Of a DNA stretch of 64,000 nt, positions 41,884-51,682 are shown piece by piece. Every line of letters starts with the position of its first letter. Position 1 is the first letter of the stretch. The position numbers and the translations under genes were made by a program. Source of the DNA: Planktosalinus sp963977065 (GTDB lineage: Bacteria; Bacteroidota; Bacteroidia; Flavobacteriales; Flavobacteriaceae); NCBI GenBank assembly GCA_963977065.1, contig CAXBNF010000003.1:167253-231252 (forward strand). Direction: 5' to 3'. The notes beneath the pieces are model-generated. The model saw only the letters and a program-made list of their open reading frames with translations. It searched no databases and was not told the DNA's origin.

Positions 41884-43320
41884 ATGCTTTTTAACTCTAT
41901 TGATTTTGCGATTTTCCTTCCTTTAGTGTTTCTAATATATTGGCTTATTGGTGCTAAGAATGTAAAAAAGCAAAACCTTTTTTTAATCTTCTCAAGTTAT
42001 CTCTTTTATGCCTGGTGGGACTGGAGGTTTCTGGTTTTAATATTATTTAGCACTTTAGTAGATTTTTCTATTGGGAAAAAAATTGATGAAACAAGTTTAA
42101 AAGCTAAAAAGAAACAGCTCTTACTGGTCAGTTTGTTTGTGAATCTTGGCCTTTTAGGGGTTTTTAAGTATTTCAATTTTTTTGTAGAAAACTTTACTCA
42201 GGTGTTTTCATTTTTCGGTCAACACTTTGAAACAAGTTCTTTAAATATTATTCTTCCGGTAGGAATCAGCTTTTATACTTTTCAAACGTTGAGCTACACC
42301 ATTGACATCTATAGAGGGAAAATTAAACCCACAAATGACCTCATTTCATTTGGAGTATTTGTTAGTTTCTTTCCACAGTTGGTTGCAGGCCCTATCGAAA
42401 GGGCTTCCAATTTGTTGCCGCAATTTTTAAATAAGCGAAACTTCAACTATGAATCTGCAAAAGATGGCTTAAGACAAATACTTTGGGGGCTATTTAAGAA
42501 AGTGGTTATTGCTGATAATTGTGCGACTTACGTTAATATAATATTTGATAATCCGGCTAATTACAATAGTAGCACTCTTTTTCTGGGAGGTGTTTTATTC
42601 GCTTTTCAGATTTATGGCGACTTCTCGGGTTATAGTGATATTGCAATTGGCACATCAAAGTTATTTGGCATCAAGCTAAGTCAGAACTTTGCGTTCCCAT
42701 ACTTTTCAAGAGATATTGCTGAGTTTTGGCGAAGGTGGCACATTTCATTGTCTACCTGGTTTAGAGACTACTTATATATACCATTGGGCGGTAGTAAAGG
42801 CTCTAAAATAAAAGTAATAAGAAATGTTTTTATAGTTTTTCTTATAAGTGGTTTTTGGCACGGAGCAAATTGGACATTTATATTTTGGGGTGGATTGAAT
42901 GCACTTTATTTTTTACCATTATTATTATTAAACAAAAACAGAAAAAATGTAGGAGAATTTAAAATAGGTCAAGGATTATTTGCATTAAAACAGTGGTCTC
43001 AAATTTTGCTTACATTCTTTATAACTGTAATAGCCTGGATATTCTTCAGATCTGAAACCATTGCTTTTGCATTTGATTATATTGAATCCATGTTTACCTA
43101 CTCAATTTTAAGCATTCCCCAAATACGCCCCATATATTTAGTCATACTAATAATTTGTTTTTTAATTGTTGAATGGATTGGAAAACGTGATCAATATGGT
43201 TTAGAAAACTTCTTACTGGACAAACCTCTAGTTATAAGATGGAGCGTTTATTACATCCTTATTTTATCCTTATATGTTTATGGTATTAAAGAACAACAGT
43301 TTATTTATTTTCAGTTCTAA
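41884..43320 (+). CDS. MBOAT family O-acyltransferase (AlgI-like)
   Basis: 478 residues, about ten membrane helices. MBOAT signatures: EFWRRWHISLSTWFRDYLYIPLGG and the catalytic His in SGFWHGANWTFIFWGG. AlgI/DltB-like proteins move acyl groups across the inner membrane to surface polysaccharide with an SGNH partner, and such a protein is encoded next (3 bases later). Acetylation is the usual product. Confidence 0.93.
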   Translation: MLFNSIDFAIFLPLVFLIYWLIGAKNVKKQNLFLIFSSYLFYAWWDWRFLVLILFSTLVDFSIGKKIDETSLKAKKKQLLLVSLFVNLGLLGVFKYFNFFVENFTQVFSFFGQHFETSSLNIILPVGISFYTFQTLSYTIDIYRGKIKPTNDLISFGVFVSFFPQLVAGPIERASNLLPQFLNKRNFNYESAKDGLRQILWGLFKKVVIADNCATYVNIIFDNPANYNSSTLFLGGVLFAFQIYGDFSGYSDIAIGTSKLFGIKLSQNFAFPYFSRDIAEFWRRWHISLSTWFRDYLYIPLGGSKGSKIKVIRNVFIVFLISGFWHGANWTFIFWGGLNALYFLPLLLLNKNRKNVGEFKIGQGLFALKQWSQILLTFFITVIAWIFFRSETIAFAFDYIESMFTYSILSIPQIRPIYLVILIICFLIVEWIGKRDQYGLENFLLDKPLVIRWSVYYILILSLYVYGIKEQQFIYFQF

Positions 43321-43322
43321 AG

Positions 43323-44237
43323 ATGATTAAAAAATTGATCATACGGGTGATATTTTTTTCTATACCAATAATTTTATTGTTTATGGTTGGTGAATACCTA
43401 CTTAGAAGTATTCCCAATGATTATAACTATAAAAGATACTATTTAGATAAAAACGTAAATAATCTGAATGGATTAATTTTAGGAAATTCTCATGCCTATA
43501 GAGGTATTATTGCTGAGGATTTTGATAGTATGACATTTAATGCAGCTTATATTTCTCAATCTTTAGATATTGATTTTTTAATTTTTGATAAATATCAAAA
43601 TGAACTTAAAAACTTAGAATTCTTAATTATTAACATAACTTACCCAAGTTTATTTAGTTCAGTGAAAACTTCTACTGAAAGTTGGAGGGTAAAAAACTAT
43701 AACCTTTATTATAATTTTAATCTAGATCTAAAACCCACCAACTATTCTGAAGTGTTGAGTAATTCATTTAATTTAAATTGGAAAAGACTCAAGCAATACT
43801 ATGTAAATTCTGAAGTTAACTTAATTCAAAGTTCAGAATTAGGAAGTGGAACAAAGGAAGGTAGTATCGACTTAGTAAAATCAGGAAAAATTGCTGCAGA
43901 AAGGCATACAAAACCCGACTTACCCTATTTTAAAGATTACATTATAAGATTAAATGAAATTATAAAAGTAGCAAAAGAAAATAATGTAAAAGTTATAATT
44001 ACAACAACACCGGCTTACAAATCTTATTTAATCGAATTAAATCCACATCAATTAAATTTAATGAACAAAACCTTAGATTCAATAGCACATTCAAACAACA
44101 ATGCTTTTAGGTTTAATTTGTTAAACGATGCAGGGTTCATTGAGACCGATTTTTATGATGGAGACCATTTAAATTCTGAAGGTGCAAAAAAGTTTACAAG
44201 TGCTTTTAATTCATATTTAAAGGAATTGTCTGATTAA
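43323..44237 (+). CDS. SGNH-like hydrolase / AlgX-type acyl acceptor protein
   Basis: 304 residues. An N-terminal transmembrane anchor (IIRVIFFSIPIILLFMVG). Block I is LILGNSHAYRG (Ser in GNSH), and block V is FYDGDHLNSEGAKKF with the Asp-x-x-His pair, so the triad is intact. A periplasmic transferase taking acyl from the MBOAT partner and placing it on the glycan is likely. The DNA is very AT-rich: 9 G or C in the 60 bases 43561-43620. Confidence 0.8.
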   Translation: MIKKLIIRVIFFSIPIILLFMVGEYLLRSIPNDYNYKRYYLDKNVNNLNGLILGNSHAYRGIIAEDFDSMTFNAAYISQSLDIDFLIFDKYQNELKNLEFLIINITYPSLFSSVKTSTESWRVKNYNLYYNFNLDLKPTNYSEVLSNSFNLNWKRLKQYYVNSEVNLIQSSELGSGTKEGSIDLVKSGKIAAERHTKPDLPYFKDYIIRLNEIIKVAKENNVKVIITTTPAYKSYLIELNPHQLNLMNKTLDSIAHSNNNAFRFNLLNDAGFIETDFYDGDHLNSEGAKKFTSAFNSYLKELSD

Positions 44238-44272
44238 TTGTGTTGAAAATATTTTATAGGTACATTAGCTAT

Positions 44273-45355
44273 ATGGAAAAAACCATCACCGTCACCAAAA
44301 CCTTTCTCCCGCCCATAGATGAATATCAGGCCATCCTGCGACGTGCTTGGGATAAGCAATGGTTAACCAACCGGGGCGAACTGGTTTTAGAACTGGAAGA
44401 CAAATTAAAAACCTATTTAGAAGTACCCCATCTCACCTGTACAAACAACGGGACAGTGCCTTTGCAAATTGCTTTGGAGCTTTTTGGGAAAGAGGGTGAA
44501 ATCATCACCACCCCTTTTAGTTATGTAGCCACCACAGCCGCCATTGTGTGGCAGCACTGCACACCGGTGTTTGTGGACATCCACCCGGAGTATTTCACCA
44601 TTGATGAACGGTTGATTGAAGCCGCCATCACACCCAAAACCACTGCTATCCTTGCCACCCATGTGTTTGGCAATCCCTGTGCGGTGGAAGAAATTGAGGC
44701 CATTGCTCAGAAACACAACCTCAAAGTTATTTATGATGCTGCCCATGCCTTTGGGGTGCGCTACAATGGGCAATCCATTTTTAACTATGGTGATGTAAGT
44801 ACCTGCAGTTTTCACGCCACCAAACTCTTTCATACCGGGGAGGGAGGAGCGCTATTTACCAACGATGAAACCCTGCACAAGCAGTTGTTCAACTACCACA
44901 ACTTTGGGCATGACGGTCCGCTGGCATTTCACGGTTTGGGAATTAACGGAAAAATGAACGAACTGCAAGCCGCCATGGGACTGGCGGTATTGCCCTATAT
45001 GGAGACCATTTTAAAGGAGCGTAAACGAGTGATTGAACAGTATGACGCGACCTTAGACTTTTCCAAACTCCAAAAACTTAAACTCAGGGAGGGCACTGAC
45101 TGGAATTACAGTTACTACCCGGTATTGTTTGAAACCGAAGACATCTTATTAAAAGCAGAAGCCGCCCTAAAGGCTCAAAGTATCATCCCACGAAGGTATT
45201 TTTACCCCGGATTAAATACTTTGCCGTATATTAAGCAAACAGAATTGGAGGTTAGTGATAGTGTGTACAAACGAGTGTTGTGTTTGCCTGTAAGTCATGA
45301 ATTGACTGCTGAACAAGTTAATTTGGTAGCAAGAACTTTAAATAAAACTTTATGA
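44273..45355 (+). CDS. DegT/DnrJ/EryC1/StrS aminotransferase
   Basis: 360 residues from ATG 44273; a GTG at 44240 would add 11 residues. Sugar aminotransferase of fold type I: TNNGTVPLQIALELFG, VWQHCTPVFVDIHPEYF, the aspartate in YDAAHAFGVRYNG and the PLP Lys in FHATKLFHTGEGGAL. VioA/QdtB-like enzymes add an amino group to NDP-4-keto-6-deoxy sugars. The 4,6-dehydratase that would provide the substrate is not in this locus. G+C rich (30 of 60 at 44581-44640) in contrast with neighbours. Overlaps the wbqC-like gene by ATGA. Confidence 0.93.
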   Translation: MEKTITVTKTFLPPIDEYQAILRRAWDKQWLTNRGELVLELEDKLKTYLEVPHLTCTNNGTVPLQIALELFGKEGEIITTPFSYVATTAAIVWQHCTPVFVDIHPEYFTIDERLIEAAITPKTTAILATHVFGNPCAVEEIEAIAQKHNLKVIYDAAHAFGVRYNGQSIFNYGDVSTCSFHATKLFHTGEGGALFTNDETLHKQLFNYHNFGHDGPLAFHGLGINGKMNELQAAMGLAVLPYMETILKERKRVIEQYDATLDFSKLQKLKLREGTDWNYSYYPVLFETEDILLKAEAALKAQSIIPRRYFYPGLNTLPYIKQTELEVSDSVYKRVLCLPVSHELTAEQVNLVARTLNKTL

Positions 45356-46047
45356 AGGTAGCCATTATGCAGCCTTATTTGTTTCCTTATATTGGGTATT
45401 TTCAGTTAATTAATGTTGTTGATTGTTTTGTATTTTATAATGATGTTGATTATATCCAAAGAGGATGGATTAACAGAAATAGGATATTGATTAATAAAGA
45501 ACCAAAATATTTTACAATATCAGTAAAAAAAAGTAGTCTTGGCACAGCCATAAAAGACGTTTATATTGTTGATTTTAATTCATGGAAAAAGACTTTTTTA
45601 ACAACCTTATCTCAAAATTACAAGAAAGCAAAAAACTTTGATTTCACTTTCAAACTACTTCAAGATTATTTTATGAATAGGGAGTTTGAAAAAATTGACG
45701 ACTTCTCAATTTCATCAATAAAGTTTATTTGCAATATTTTAAATATTCAGACAAACTTTGTTAGGTCAAGTGAATTGAATATAGATAAGCGATTTGCAAA
45801 AGAAGAAAAACTAGAGTATATAATTAACAGTTTGGGTGGAAAAAGTATTTTTTTACCGCCCGGAAGTAAAGAATTATACCAACAATGGAATCCAGAAGGG
45901 ATTAGTAAGCATACTTTATCTATGCCTGATTTAAAATACTACCAAAATATGGGTTCATTTGTTGATAATTTATCTATTATTGATATTCTCATGCATAATT
46001 CTCTAGATGAAACCATTGAACTAATCAAAAACTTTAAATGCAATTAA
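45352..46047 (+). CDS. WbqC family protein
   Basis: 231 residues. Begins VAIMQPYLFPYIGYFQLIN, the signature of WbqC proteins, with FYNDVDYIQRGWINRN and a C-terminal region ending in the IDILMHNS motif. They sit next to DegT aminotransferases in O-antigen loci and are thought to act on amino sugars (e.g. N-acylation), not proven. Coupled to the preceding aminotransferase by an ATGA overlap, and overlaps the next gene by 10 bases. Confidence 0.9.
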   Translation: MKVAIMQPYLFPYIGYFQLINVVDCFVFYNDVDYIQRGWINRNRILINKEPKYFTISVKKSSLGTAIKDVYIVDFNSWKKTFLTTLSQNYKKAKNFDFTFKLLQDYFMNREFEKIDDFSISSIKFICNILNIQTNFVRSSELNIDKRFAKEEKLEYIINSLGGKSIFLPPGSKELYQQWNPEGISKHTLSMPDLKYYQNMGSFVDNLSIIDILMHNSLDETIELIKNFKCN

Positions 46048-46847
46048 AAACAATAACAGGAATACATGGAGTGCCTCGCTCAGGAACTTCTTGGTTAGCA
46101 CAAATTTTTAATGCATCACCTGATGTAGCATTAAAATTTCAACCACTCTTTTCTTACTCGTTTAAAGGGTATATATCTCTAGATTCTGATAAGGATGAAA
46201 TTGACACTTTTTTTCGTGAGATTTATCGTAGCAATGATGAATTTATTAATATGAAAGATAAAAAAATTCATTATTCATATCCAGTTTTTAAAAAAAATGA
46301 GAGTCCTGAACATTTAGTCTTTAAACACATCAGGTACCATTATTTGATAGAGTACATTTTAAAAACCAATAATCTTGTAAAGTTTATTTTAATAATAAGA
46401 AACCCATTATCAGTTTTAAGCTCCTGGAAAAATGCCCCAATAGAATTTAAAAGGGACTGGGATTTTATGCAAGAATGGGAGTTCGCTTTGAATAAAAATC
46501 AAAAGAGAAAGGAAGAATATTTTGGTTACTTTAAATGGAAAGAAGCAACATCCCTTTTTTTGAAATTAAAAGAAAATAACCCTGATAGAGTTTTTATAGT
46601 AAGATATATAGACTTGCTCCAGGATACATTGAAAAATGTAAAAAAGCTATTTGAATTTTCTCAAATACCTATGTCTTCTCAAGTTGAAAGATTTATTGTT
46701 GAAAGCAAGAGTAAGACAATTGAAGATAAAAATAGTGTGTATAGGCTTAAAAACTCTGATGACATTTGGGGTGATTTACCAAAGCAAGTGATTAAAAAAA
46801 TACAAAATGATTTAAAAAATACAAATCTTGAATTGTTTTTAGAATAA
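46038..46847 (+). CDS. Sulfotransferase family protein (2)
   Basis: 269 residues. The 5'-phosphosulfate loop GVPRSGTSWLAQIF and the 3'-phosphate motif FILIIRNPLSVLSSWKN are both clear. It belongs to another sequence group than the sulfotransferase at 41 kb and would target another hydroxyl. Its stop shares one base (TAATG) with the next start. Confidence 0.85.
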   Translation: MQLKTITGIHGVPRSGTSWLAQIFNASPDVALKFQPLFSYSFKGYISLDSDKDEIDTFFREIYRSNDEFINMKDKKIHYSYPVFKKNESPEHLVFKHIRYHYLIEYILKTNNLVKFILIIRNPLSVLSSWKNAPIEFKRDWDFMQEWEFALNKNQKRKEEYFGYFKWKEATSLFLKLKENNPDRVFIVRYIDLLQDTLKNVKKLFEFSQIPMSSQVERFIVESKSKTIEDKNSVYRLKNSDDIWGDLPKQVIKKIQNDLKNTNLELFLE

Positions 46848-47866
46848 TGAAAAAAGAAGAGTTTTTACGTGGGTTTGAGAAAAAAAAAGTTGAGGTTTAT
46901 AGTAATCCTAGCATTAAAAACCCCGCAGTAACAATTTGTGTAGTTACCTACCAACATGTTAACTACATCAAACAATGCCTCGACAGCATTTTGATGCAGC
47001 AAACTACTTTCCCTTTTGAAATCCTGTTGGGCGAGGATGCAAGTACCGATGGCACCCGGAAGATTTGTATGGAGTATGCACAAAAGCACCGTGATAAAAT
47101 AAGACTCTTTTTACACCACCGAGAAAACAACATCGCCATCAACGGCAACCCTACTGGTCGTTTTAATTTTTTATACAACCTCTACAATGCTCGAGGCAAC
47201 TACATCGCCCTCTGTGAAGGCGACGACTACTGGACCGACCCGTTAAAACTGCAAAAGCAGGTGGATTTTTTGGAGGGGAATAAGGAGTATGGTATATGTT
47301 TTCACGAAGCTAAAATTATATGGGATCAAGAACTTAAAAATAATACTATAATTTTAAATAGCGATTATAAATGGAACAAGATGGAGGTGTCTAAAAGTGA
47401 CTATGTGATTGCTGATGTGTTCAATGGCCCATTTATGGCTACTGCAAGTGTTGTATTTAGGAAACCTATATTTGATTTTCCTAGTTGGTTTTGTCAAACT
47501 ATGAGTGGAGATATCACTTTGTATGCGTTGATCTTAGGAGAAAATAAAATAAAATTTATTAATGAAATAATGTGTGTCTATAGAAGGCATGAAAAAGGAA
47601 TAACAGTTTACCATAGAGGAAACAAAATATTAATCAATCGTATCGAAACGTTAATTAACCTAAATGAGCATTATAAAAACAAATATAGAAATGAAATAAA
47701 ATTTGCAATAAGTAATTACTTAAAGGGTTTAAAAAAAATAAATCTTAAAGAATTATTGATAATTATAAAAATGAGTTTTGCATCTAATTTAATTACTTCA
47801 AAGCAATTATATAGAATGATTAAAGTTTTTTTTAAGTCATTATATTATAAAATTATTAAAAGATAG
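46847..47866 (+). CDS. Glycosyltransferase family 2
   Basis: 339 residues. Motifs: VTICVVTYQHVNYIKQCLDS, GEDASTDGTR (donor), ALCEGDDYWTDPLKL (DxD), plus a C-terminal acceptor part. Mosaic by composition: the segment ~46920-47290 is G+C-rich (30 of 60 at 47221-47280) and the C-terminal half is AT-rich (11 of 60 at 47761-47820). The N-terminal part therefore looks exchanged. Confidence 0.92.
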   Translation: MKKEEFLRGFEKKKVEVYSNPSIKNPAVTICVVTYQHVNYIKQCLDSILMQQTTFPFEILLGEDASTDGTRKICMEYAQKHRDKIRLFLHHRENNIAINGNPTGRFNFLYNLYNARGNYIALCEGDDYWTDPLKLQKQVDFLEGNKEYGICFHEAKIIWDQELKNNTIILNSDYKWNKMEVSKSDYVIADVFNGPFMATASVVFRKPIFDFPSWFCQTMSGDITLYALILGENKIKFINEIMCVYRRHEKGITVYHRGNKILINRIETLINLNEHYKNKYRNEIKFAISNYLKGLKKINLKELLIIIKMSFASNLITSKQLYRMIKVFFKSLYYKIIKR

Positions 47867-47882
47867 ATCAATCAGACCCTTT

Positions 47883-48803
47883 ATGAACTGCTATTGTACA
47901 ATTATAACTGCCAATTATTTTTTCTATGCTAAAGCACTTTTTGATTCCTTAGCACAGTTTCAACCAAATGCTAGTTTTAAAGTATTGGTTGTTGATGCTA
48001 AAAATAAAGAATTAGCTTACAATGGTATTGACGTGGTCTCCTTAATTGAAATTAAGGAATCTTTTCCAGATGATTACACAAAAATTGCCCACTATGAATC
48101 TGACCCGGAGAGTAATTTAAGATGGGCATTAAAACCTATTTTTTTAAAATATCTATTGCTTTCTGAAAAATTTGATAAGGTACTCTTTTTAGACCCGGAC
48201 CTCTTCTTTTACAATGACCCTTCTTTTTTGTTTGAAAAGTTAGTTTCGTCAGATGTCATCCTTACACCACATTGGCGTTCAAAAGATCCTGAATTTGATC
48301 AAGCAAACTTTGAAAGTTTGTTTACAGGAGGCTTGTTTAATGCCGGTTTTTTTGGATGTAATAAAAATGCAATAAACATTTTGGACTGGTGGTTAAAAGT
48401 CTGTGCCTATAAAATGGTAAAGGAAGGTGGATTTTATGTGGATCAAGCCTATCTAAATCTTATGCCCATCTATTTTACTGAACAGGTTGAAGTTATTCAA
48501 CATAAAGGATGCAATATTTCAAACTGGAACATGATTGAGTGTCAACGTTCACTTGTAAAAGATGATGTTATTATTGATAAAAAATTCCCCCTAATTTTTA
48601 TTCATTTTACAAATGCTACGATAAACTTTATTGCTTTCGGTAAAGACGCTATACTCAAACCGCATTTAAGAATATACAAAGAAACTCTCTTAAATCACAA
48701 TGCATCTTTTAAGTTTAATTATGAAATAAAAACAATAAGTCAGGAAAAGAAAAAGCCCAATCTATTAAGTAAGTTGATTCATAAAAGAAAAAAAAATGAG
48801 TGA
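47883..48803 (+). CDS. GT-A fold glycosyltransferase (GT8-like)
   Basis: 306 residues. TIITANYFFYAKALFDSLAQF at the start and a DxD motif in KVLFLDPDLFFYNDP; later GLFNAGFFGCNKNA and FYVDQAYLNL resemble GT8-type retaining transferases. No close family is recognised. Overlaps the next gene by 8 bases. Confidence 0.78.
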   Translation: MNCYCTIITANYFFYAKALFDSLAQFQPNASFKVLVVDAKNKELAYNGIDVVSLIEIKESFPDDYTKIAHYESDPESNLRWALKPIFLKYLLLSEKFDKVLFLDPDLFFYNDPSFLFEKLVSSDVILTPHWRSKDPEFDQANFESLFTGGLFNAGFFGCNKNAINILDWWLKVCAYKMVKEGGFYVDQAYLNLMPIYFTEQVEVIQHKGCNISNWNMIECQRSLVKDDVIIDKKFPLIFIHFTNATINFIAFGKDAILKPHLRIYKETLLNHNASFKFNYEIKTISQEKKKPNLLSKLIHKRKKNE

Positions 48804-49503
48804 TAGTAGATTCATAAATATTGAGCTCAATAAAGCGACTTTGGATGTTTTTTTTATAAGAACTTCCATCTTTAATGCTTTAAAGGAATCGTTACCTTTA
48901 TTTCAAGGAAGTCTTCTGGACATCGGTTGTGGTAAAATGCCTTATAAAAAATATATATTAGATCACTCCAATGTAAAATCATACACCGGTCTGGACATTG
49001 AAACAGCCCGTGTATATGATGATAATGTCCAACCTGATTTTACCTGGGACGGGATAAAAATGCCATTTGAAAGTGAACATTTTGATTGCGCTTTTGGCAC
49101 AGAAGTTTTAGAACATTGTCCGGAGCCGGAGGTAGTATTAAAAGAAGTACACCGGGTTTTAAAACCGGGGGGGGTGTTCTTTTTTACGGTGCCTTTTCTG
49201 TGGAATTTACACGAGACACCACACGACGAATACCGTTATACCCCTTTTGCTTTGGAGCGTCATTTAAAAAACGCCGGCTTTAAAGAGATTGAACTCAAGG
49301 CTACCGGGGGTTGGCATGCCGCTATGGCTCAAATGTTGGGCCTATGGGTGCGCAGAAGCCCTATGTCAAAAAATAAACGAAAATATCTTTCCGTACTTTT
49401 AAAACCTGTAATCAGTTATTTAATTAAAATGGACAAACCCAAACAAGTGCAGTTTAAGGAAGGTCAAATGATTACGGGTATCTATGGAATTATAAAAAAG
49501 TAG
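48796..49503 (+). CDS. Class I SAM-dependent methyltransferase
   Basis: 235 residues. Motif I SLLDIGCGKMPYKKYI, GLDIETARVY, FDCAFGTEVLEHCPEPEVVL and EVHRVLKPGGVFFFTVPF of the Methyltransf_11 type. Likely methylates the glycan chain or its end group, e.g. as a terminator of growth. The central part (~48980-49330) has higher G+C than the ends. Confidence 0.88.
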   Translation: MSDSRFINIELNKATLDVFFIRTSIFNALKESLPLFQGSLLDIGCGKMPYKKYILDHSNVKSYTGLDIETARVYDDNVQPDFTWDGIKMPFESEHFDCAFGTEVLEHCPEPEVVLKEVHRVLKPGGVFFFTVPFLWNLHETPHDEYRYTPFALERHLKNAGFKEIELKATGGWHAAMAQMLGLWVRRSPMSKNKRKYLSVLLKPVISYLIKMDKPKQVQFKEGQMITGIYGIIKK

Positions 49504-49504
49504 A

Positions 49505-50587
49505 ATGAATATCGCTATCATCACAAACAAACCCTACGGCAATAGTGAAACCTTTATTAAGGCTCAAATTGACCATTTGCCTTTTAATTGCTTTCACTAC
49601 TGGGGTACTGCAATTCCTTTTCAACTAAAACCTAATATAAAAACAAGTTTTTTTCATAAGCTTTTATCAAAAGTAAAAACTAAAAAAAGTAATTCAGAAG
49701 ATTTGTTTATTCATGATTTAAATAAACACAATATTCAATTGGTTTTGGCTCATTATGGAATGATGGGAACGTTAGTGTTTAATGTTTGTCAAAAATTAAA
49801 TCTTCCTTTAGTGGTTCATTTTCACGGTCACGACGCTGTAAGAAAAAGTGTTGTTCAAAGTTACAGGGAATCTTATAAAAATATGTTTAATTATCCAAAG
49901 CTTAAGATTATAAGTGTAAGTCATGAAATGACAAATCGTCTAATTGCATTGGGCTGCCCAAAAGAAAAAATTCTATACAACACGTATGGTCCCAACAAAT
50001 TGTTTTTATCATTAACCCCACTTTATTCTCAAAAACAATTTGTTTTTATCGGAAGGTTTGTAGAAAAAAAAGCACCACATTTATTGCTTTTGGCATTTAA
50101 AAAATCATTAGAAAAGCATCCCGACATTAAATTAATCATGGCTGGTGACGGCCCCTTACTTGATAGTTGTATTTCGCTAACAAAAGCATTACAAATTGAA
50201 GATGAAGTGTATTTTCCAGGTCACATATCACCAGAAAGATACATGAGTTTTCTAGCTAATTCACTAGCATATATTCAACATTCAATAGAAGCAGAAGATG
50301 GCGATATGGAAGGAACTCCAGTTTCTATTTTGGAAGCATCAGCTGCGGGTCTTCCAGTAATTAGCACAATACATGCAGGAATACCTGATGTAATTATACA
50401 TCAAAAAACGGGCTTGTTGTCTCAAGAGCTAGATATTGATGCTATGTCACAAAATATGAATTGGTTGATTGAAAATAAAAATTTAGCCATAGAGATGGGT
50501 CAAATGGGAAAAAAACATATTAACGCTAACTTTTCTTTTCAAAAACATATCAACGGTCTTGAAGAGATTCTTAAGAAATGTTTATAA
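49505..50587 (+). CDS. Glycosyltransferase family 4
   Basis: 360 residues, GT-B fold. N-terminal IITNKPYGNSETFIKAQIDHLP, HFHGHDAVR, then donor domain KQFVFIGRFVEKKAPHLLLLAF, LIMAGDGPL and the E(x7)E motif in EGTPVSILEASAAGLPVIST. Most like WcaL/AmsK-type transferases. The sugar cannot be told. Confidence 0.92.
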   Translation: MNIAIITNKPYGNSETFIKAQIDHLPFNCFHYWGTAIPFQLKPNIKTSFFHKLLSKVKTKKSNSEDLFIHDLNKHNIQLVLAHYGMMGTLVFNVCQKLNLPLVVHFHGHDAVRKSVVQSYRESYKNMFNYPKLKIISVSHEMTNRLIALGCPKEKILYNTYGPNKLFLSLTPLYSQKQFVFIGRFVEKKAPHLLLLAFKKSLEKHPDIKLIMAGDGPLLDSCISLTKALQIEDEVYFPGHISPERYMSFLANSLAYIQHSIEAEDGDMEGTPVSILEASAAGLPVISTIHAGIPDVIIHQKTGLLSQELDIDAMSQNMNWLIENKNLAIEMGQMGKKHINANFSFQKHINGLEEILKKCL

Positions 50588-50589
50588 AA

Positions 50590-51531
50590 ATGGGTCTCAT
50601 TTCCATCGTCATCCCTACATACAACCGCGCCAATTTAATTGGCGAAACGCTGGATAGTATTTTATCGCAAAGTTATACAGATTGGGAATGTATTGTTGTG
50701 GATGATGGCAGTACCGATGATTCACAAAATCTTTTTGATAGGTATGCAAAAAAAGACAAACGCTTTCGGTTTTTATCCCGTCCGATTCATAAACTCAAAG
50801 GTGCTAATGCGTGTAGAAATCTAGGTCTGCAAGAAGCAAATGGAGCTTATATCGTTTTTTTTGACAGCGATGACTTAATGACTCCAGACCATTTGGAAAT
50901 AAAATTTAATGGAATCATTACTTCAGGTGTTGATTATGTGATTACTCGAACCCAATTTTTTAATAAAGATTCATCCCAAATTGATGGTTATTACAAATTT
51001 GACCAATTTGGAATTACTCCATACAACTATGTAACACAGAAAATTAATTGGTTGACTTATGATGTGTGTATAAAAAGTGACTTGGCAAAATCTATTGCAT
51101 TTAATGAAAACTTACAATCAGGGCAGGAGTATAATTATTTTTGTAAACTTGTTCATAAATCAGTAAACGCTTTTTTTTTAGATAAGGTCGTAACGCATAG
51201 AAGACACCACGACAAATCAATTAGAAGCGGATTAAAAACAAAAGATGACACCTTCAATAGTTATTTTCAAACTGCCTGGCATACATTTATAGACCTTAAA
51301 ACCTTAGCTCACGAAAATACCTTGTATTATTTAATTAAAAATTGTGCCGGGTTTACGATGCACCGACTTCAGTTTTTTGGAGTGTCTAAAATTCACTTTT
51401 ATAGAGAAATGTTTAAATATCTAGGGTTTTCGGCAGTATATCATTTGCTTTATATGATGAGTATGAAACTTTTTAAGAGGGGATATTTTTTTAAGTCTCT
51501 CTTTTATATGTTATTAGAACAAAACAAGTAA
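50590..51531 (+). CDS. Glycosyltransferase family 2 (paralogue A)
   Basis: 313 residues from ATG 50590, 2 bases after the previous stop; ATG 50578, overlapping it, is the alternative. SIVIPTYNRANLIGETLDSIL, VVDDGSTDDSQNL, FDSDDLMTPDHLE. The first ~110 residues are closely similar to the GT2 encoded at 51683, while the C-terminal halves differ, as expected of paralogues with new acceptor specificity. Confidence 0.92.
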   Translation: MGLISIVIPTYNRANLIGETLDSILSQSYTDWECIVVDDGSTDDSQNLFDRYAKKDKRFRFLSRPIHKLKGANACRNLGLQEANGAYIVFFDSDDLMTPDHLEIKFNGIITSGVDYVITRTQFFNKDSSQIDGYYKFDQFGITPYNYVTQKINWLTYDVCIKSDLAKSIAFNENLQSGQEYNYFCKLVHKSVNAFFLDKVVTHRRHHDKSIRSGLKTKDDTFNSYFQTAWHTFIDLKTLAHENTLYYLIKNCAGFTMHRLQFFGVSKIHFYREMFKYLGFSAVYHLLYMMSMKLFKRGYFFKSLFYMLLEQNK

Positions 51532-51682
51532 CTTTTAGAAGAGCAAATTTCATTCAAGCCTTAGTTCTAGATTTATTAAACAAAATTTTAAAGTTATCGC
51601 TTGATACTTTAATGATAAGGTATGAGAAATTAATTCTCCCAAACTTTCCCTATTTTTACAGTAGTATTTTCAAAACATAAAT

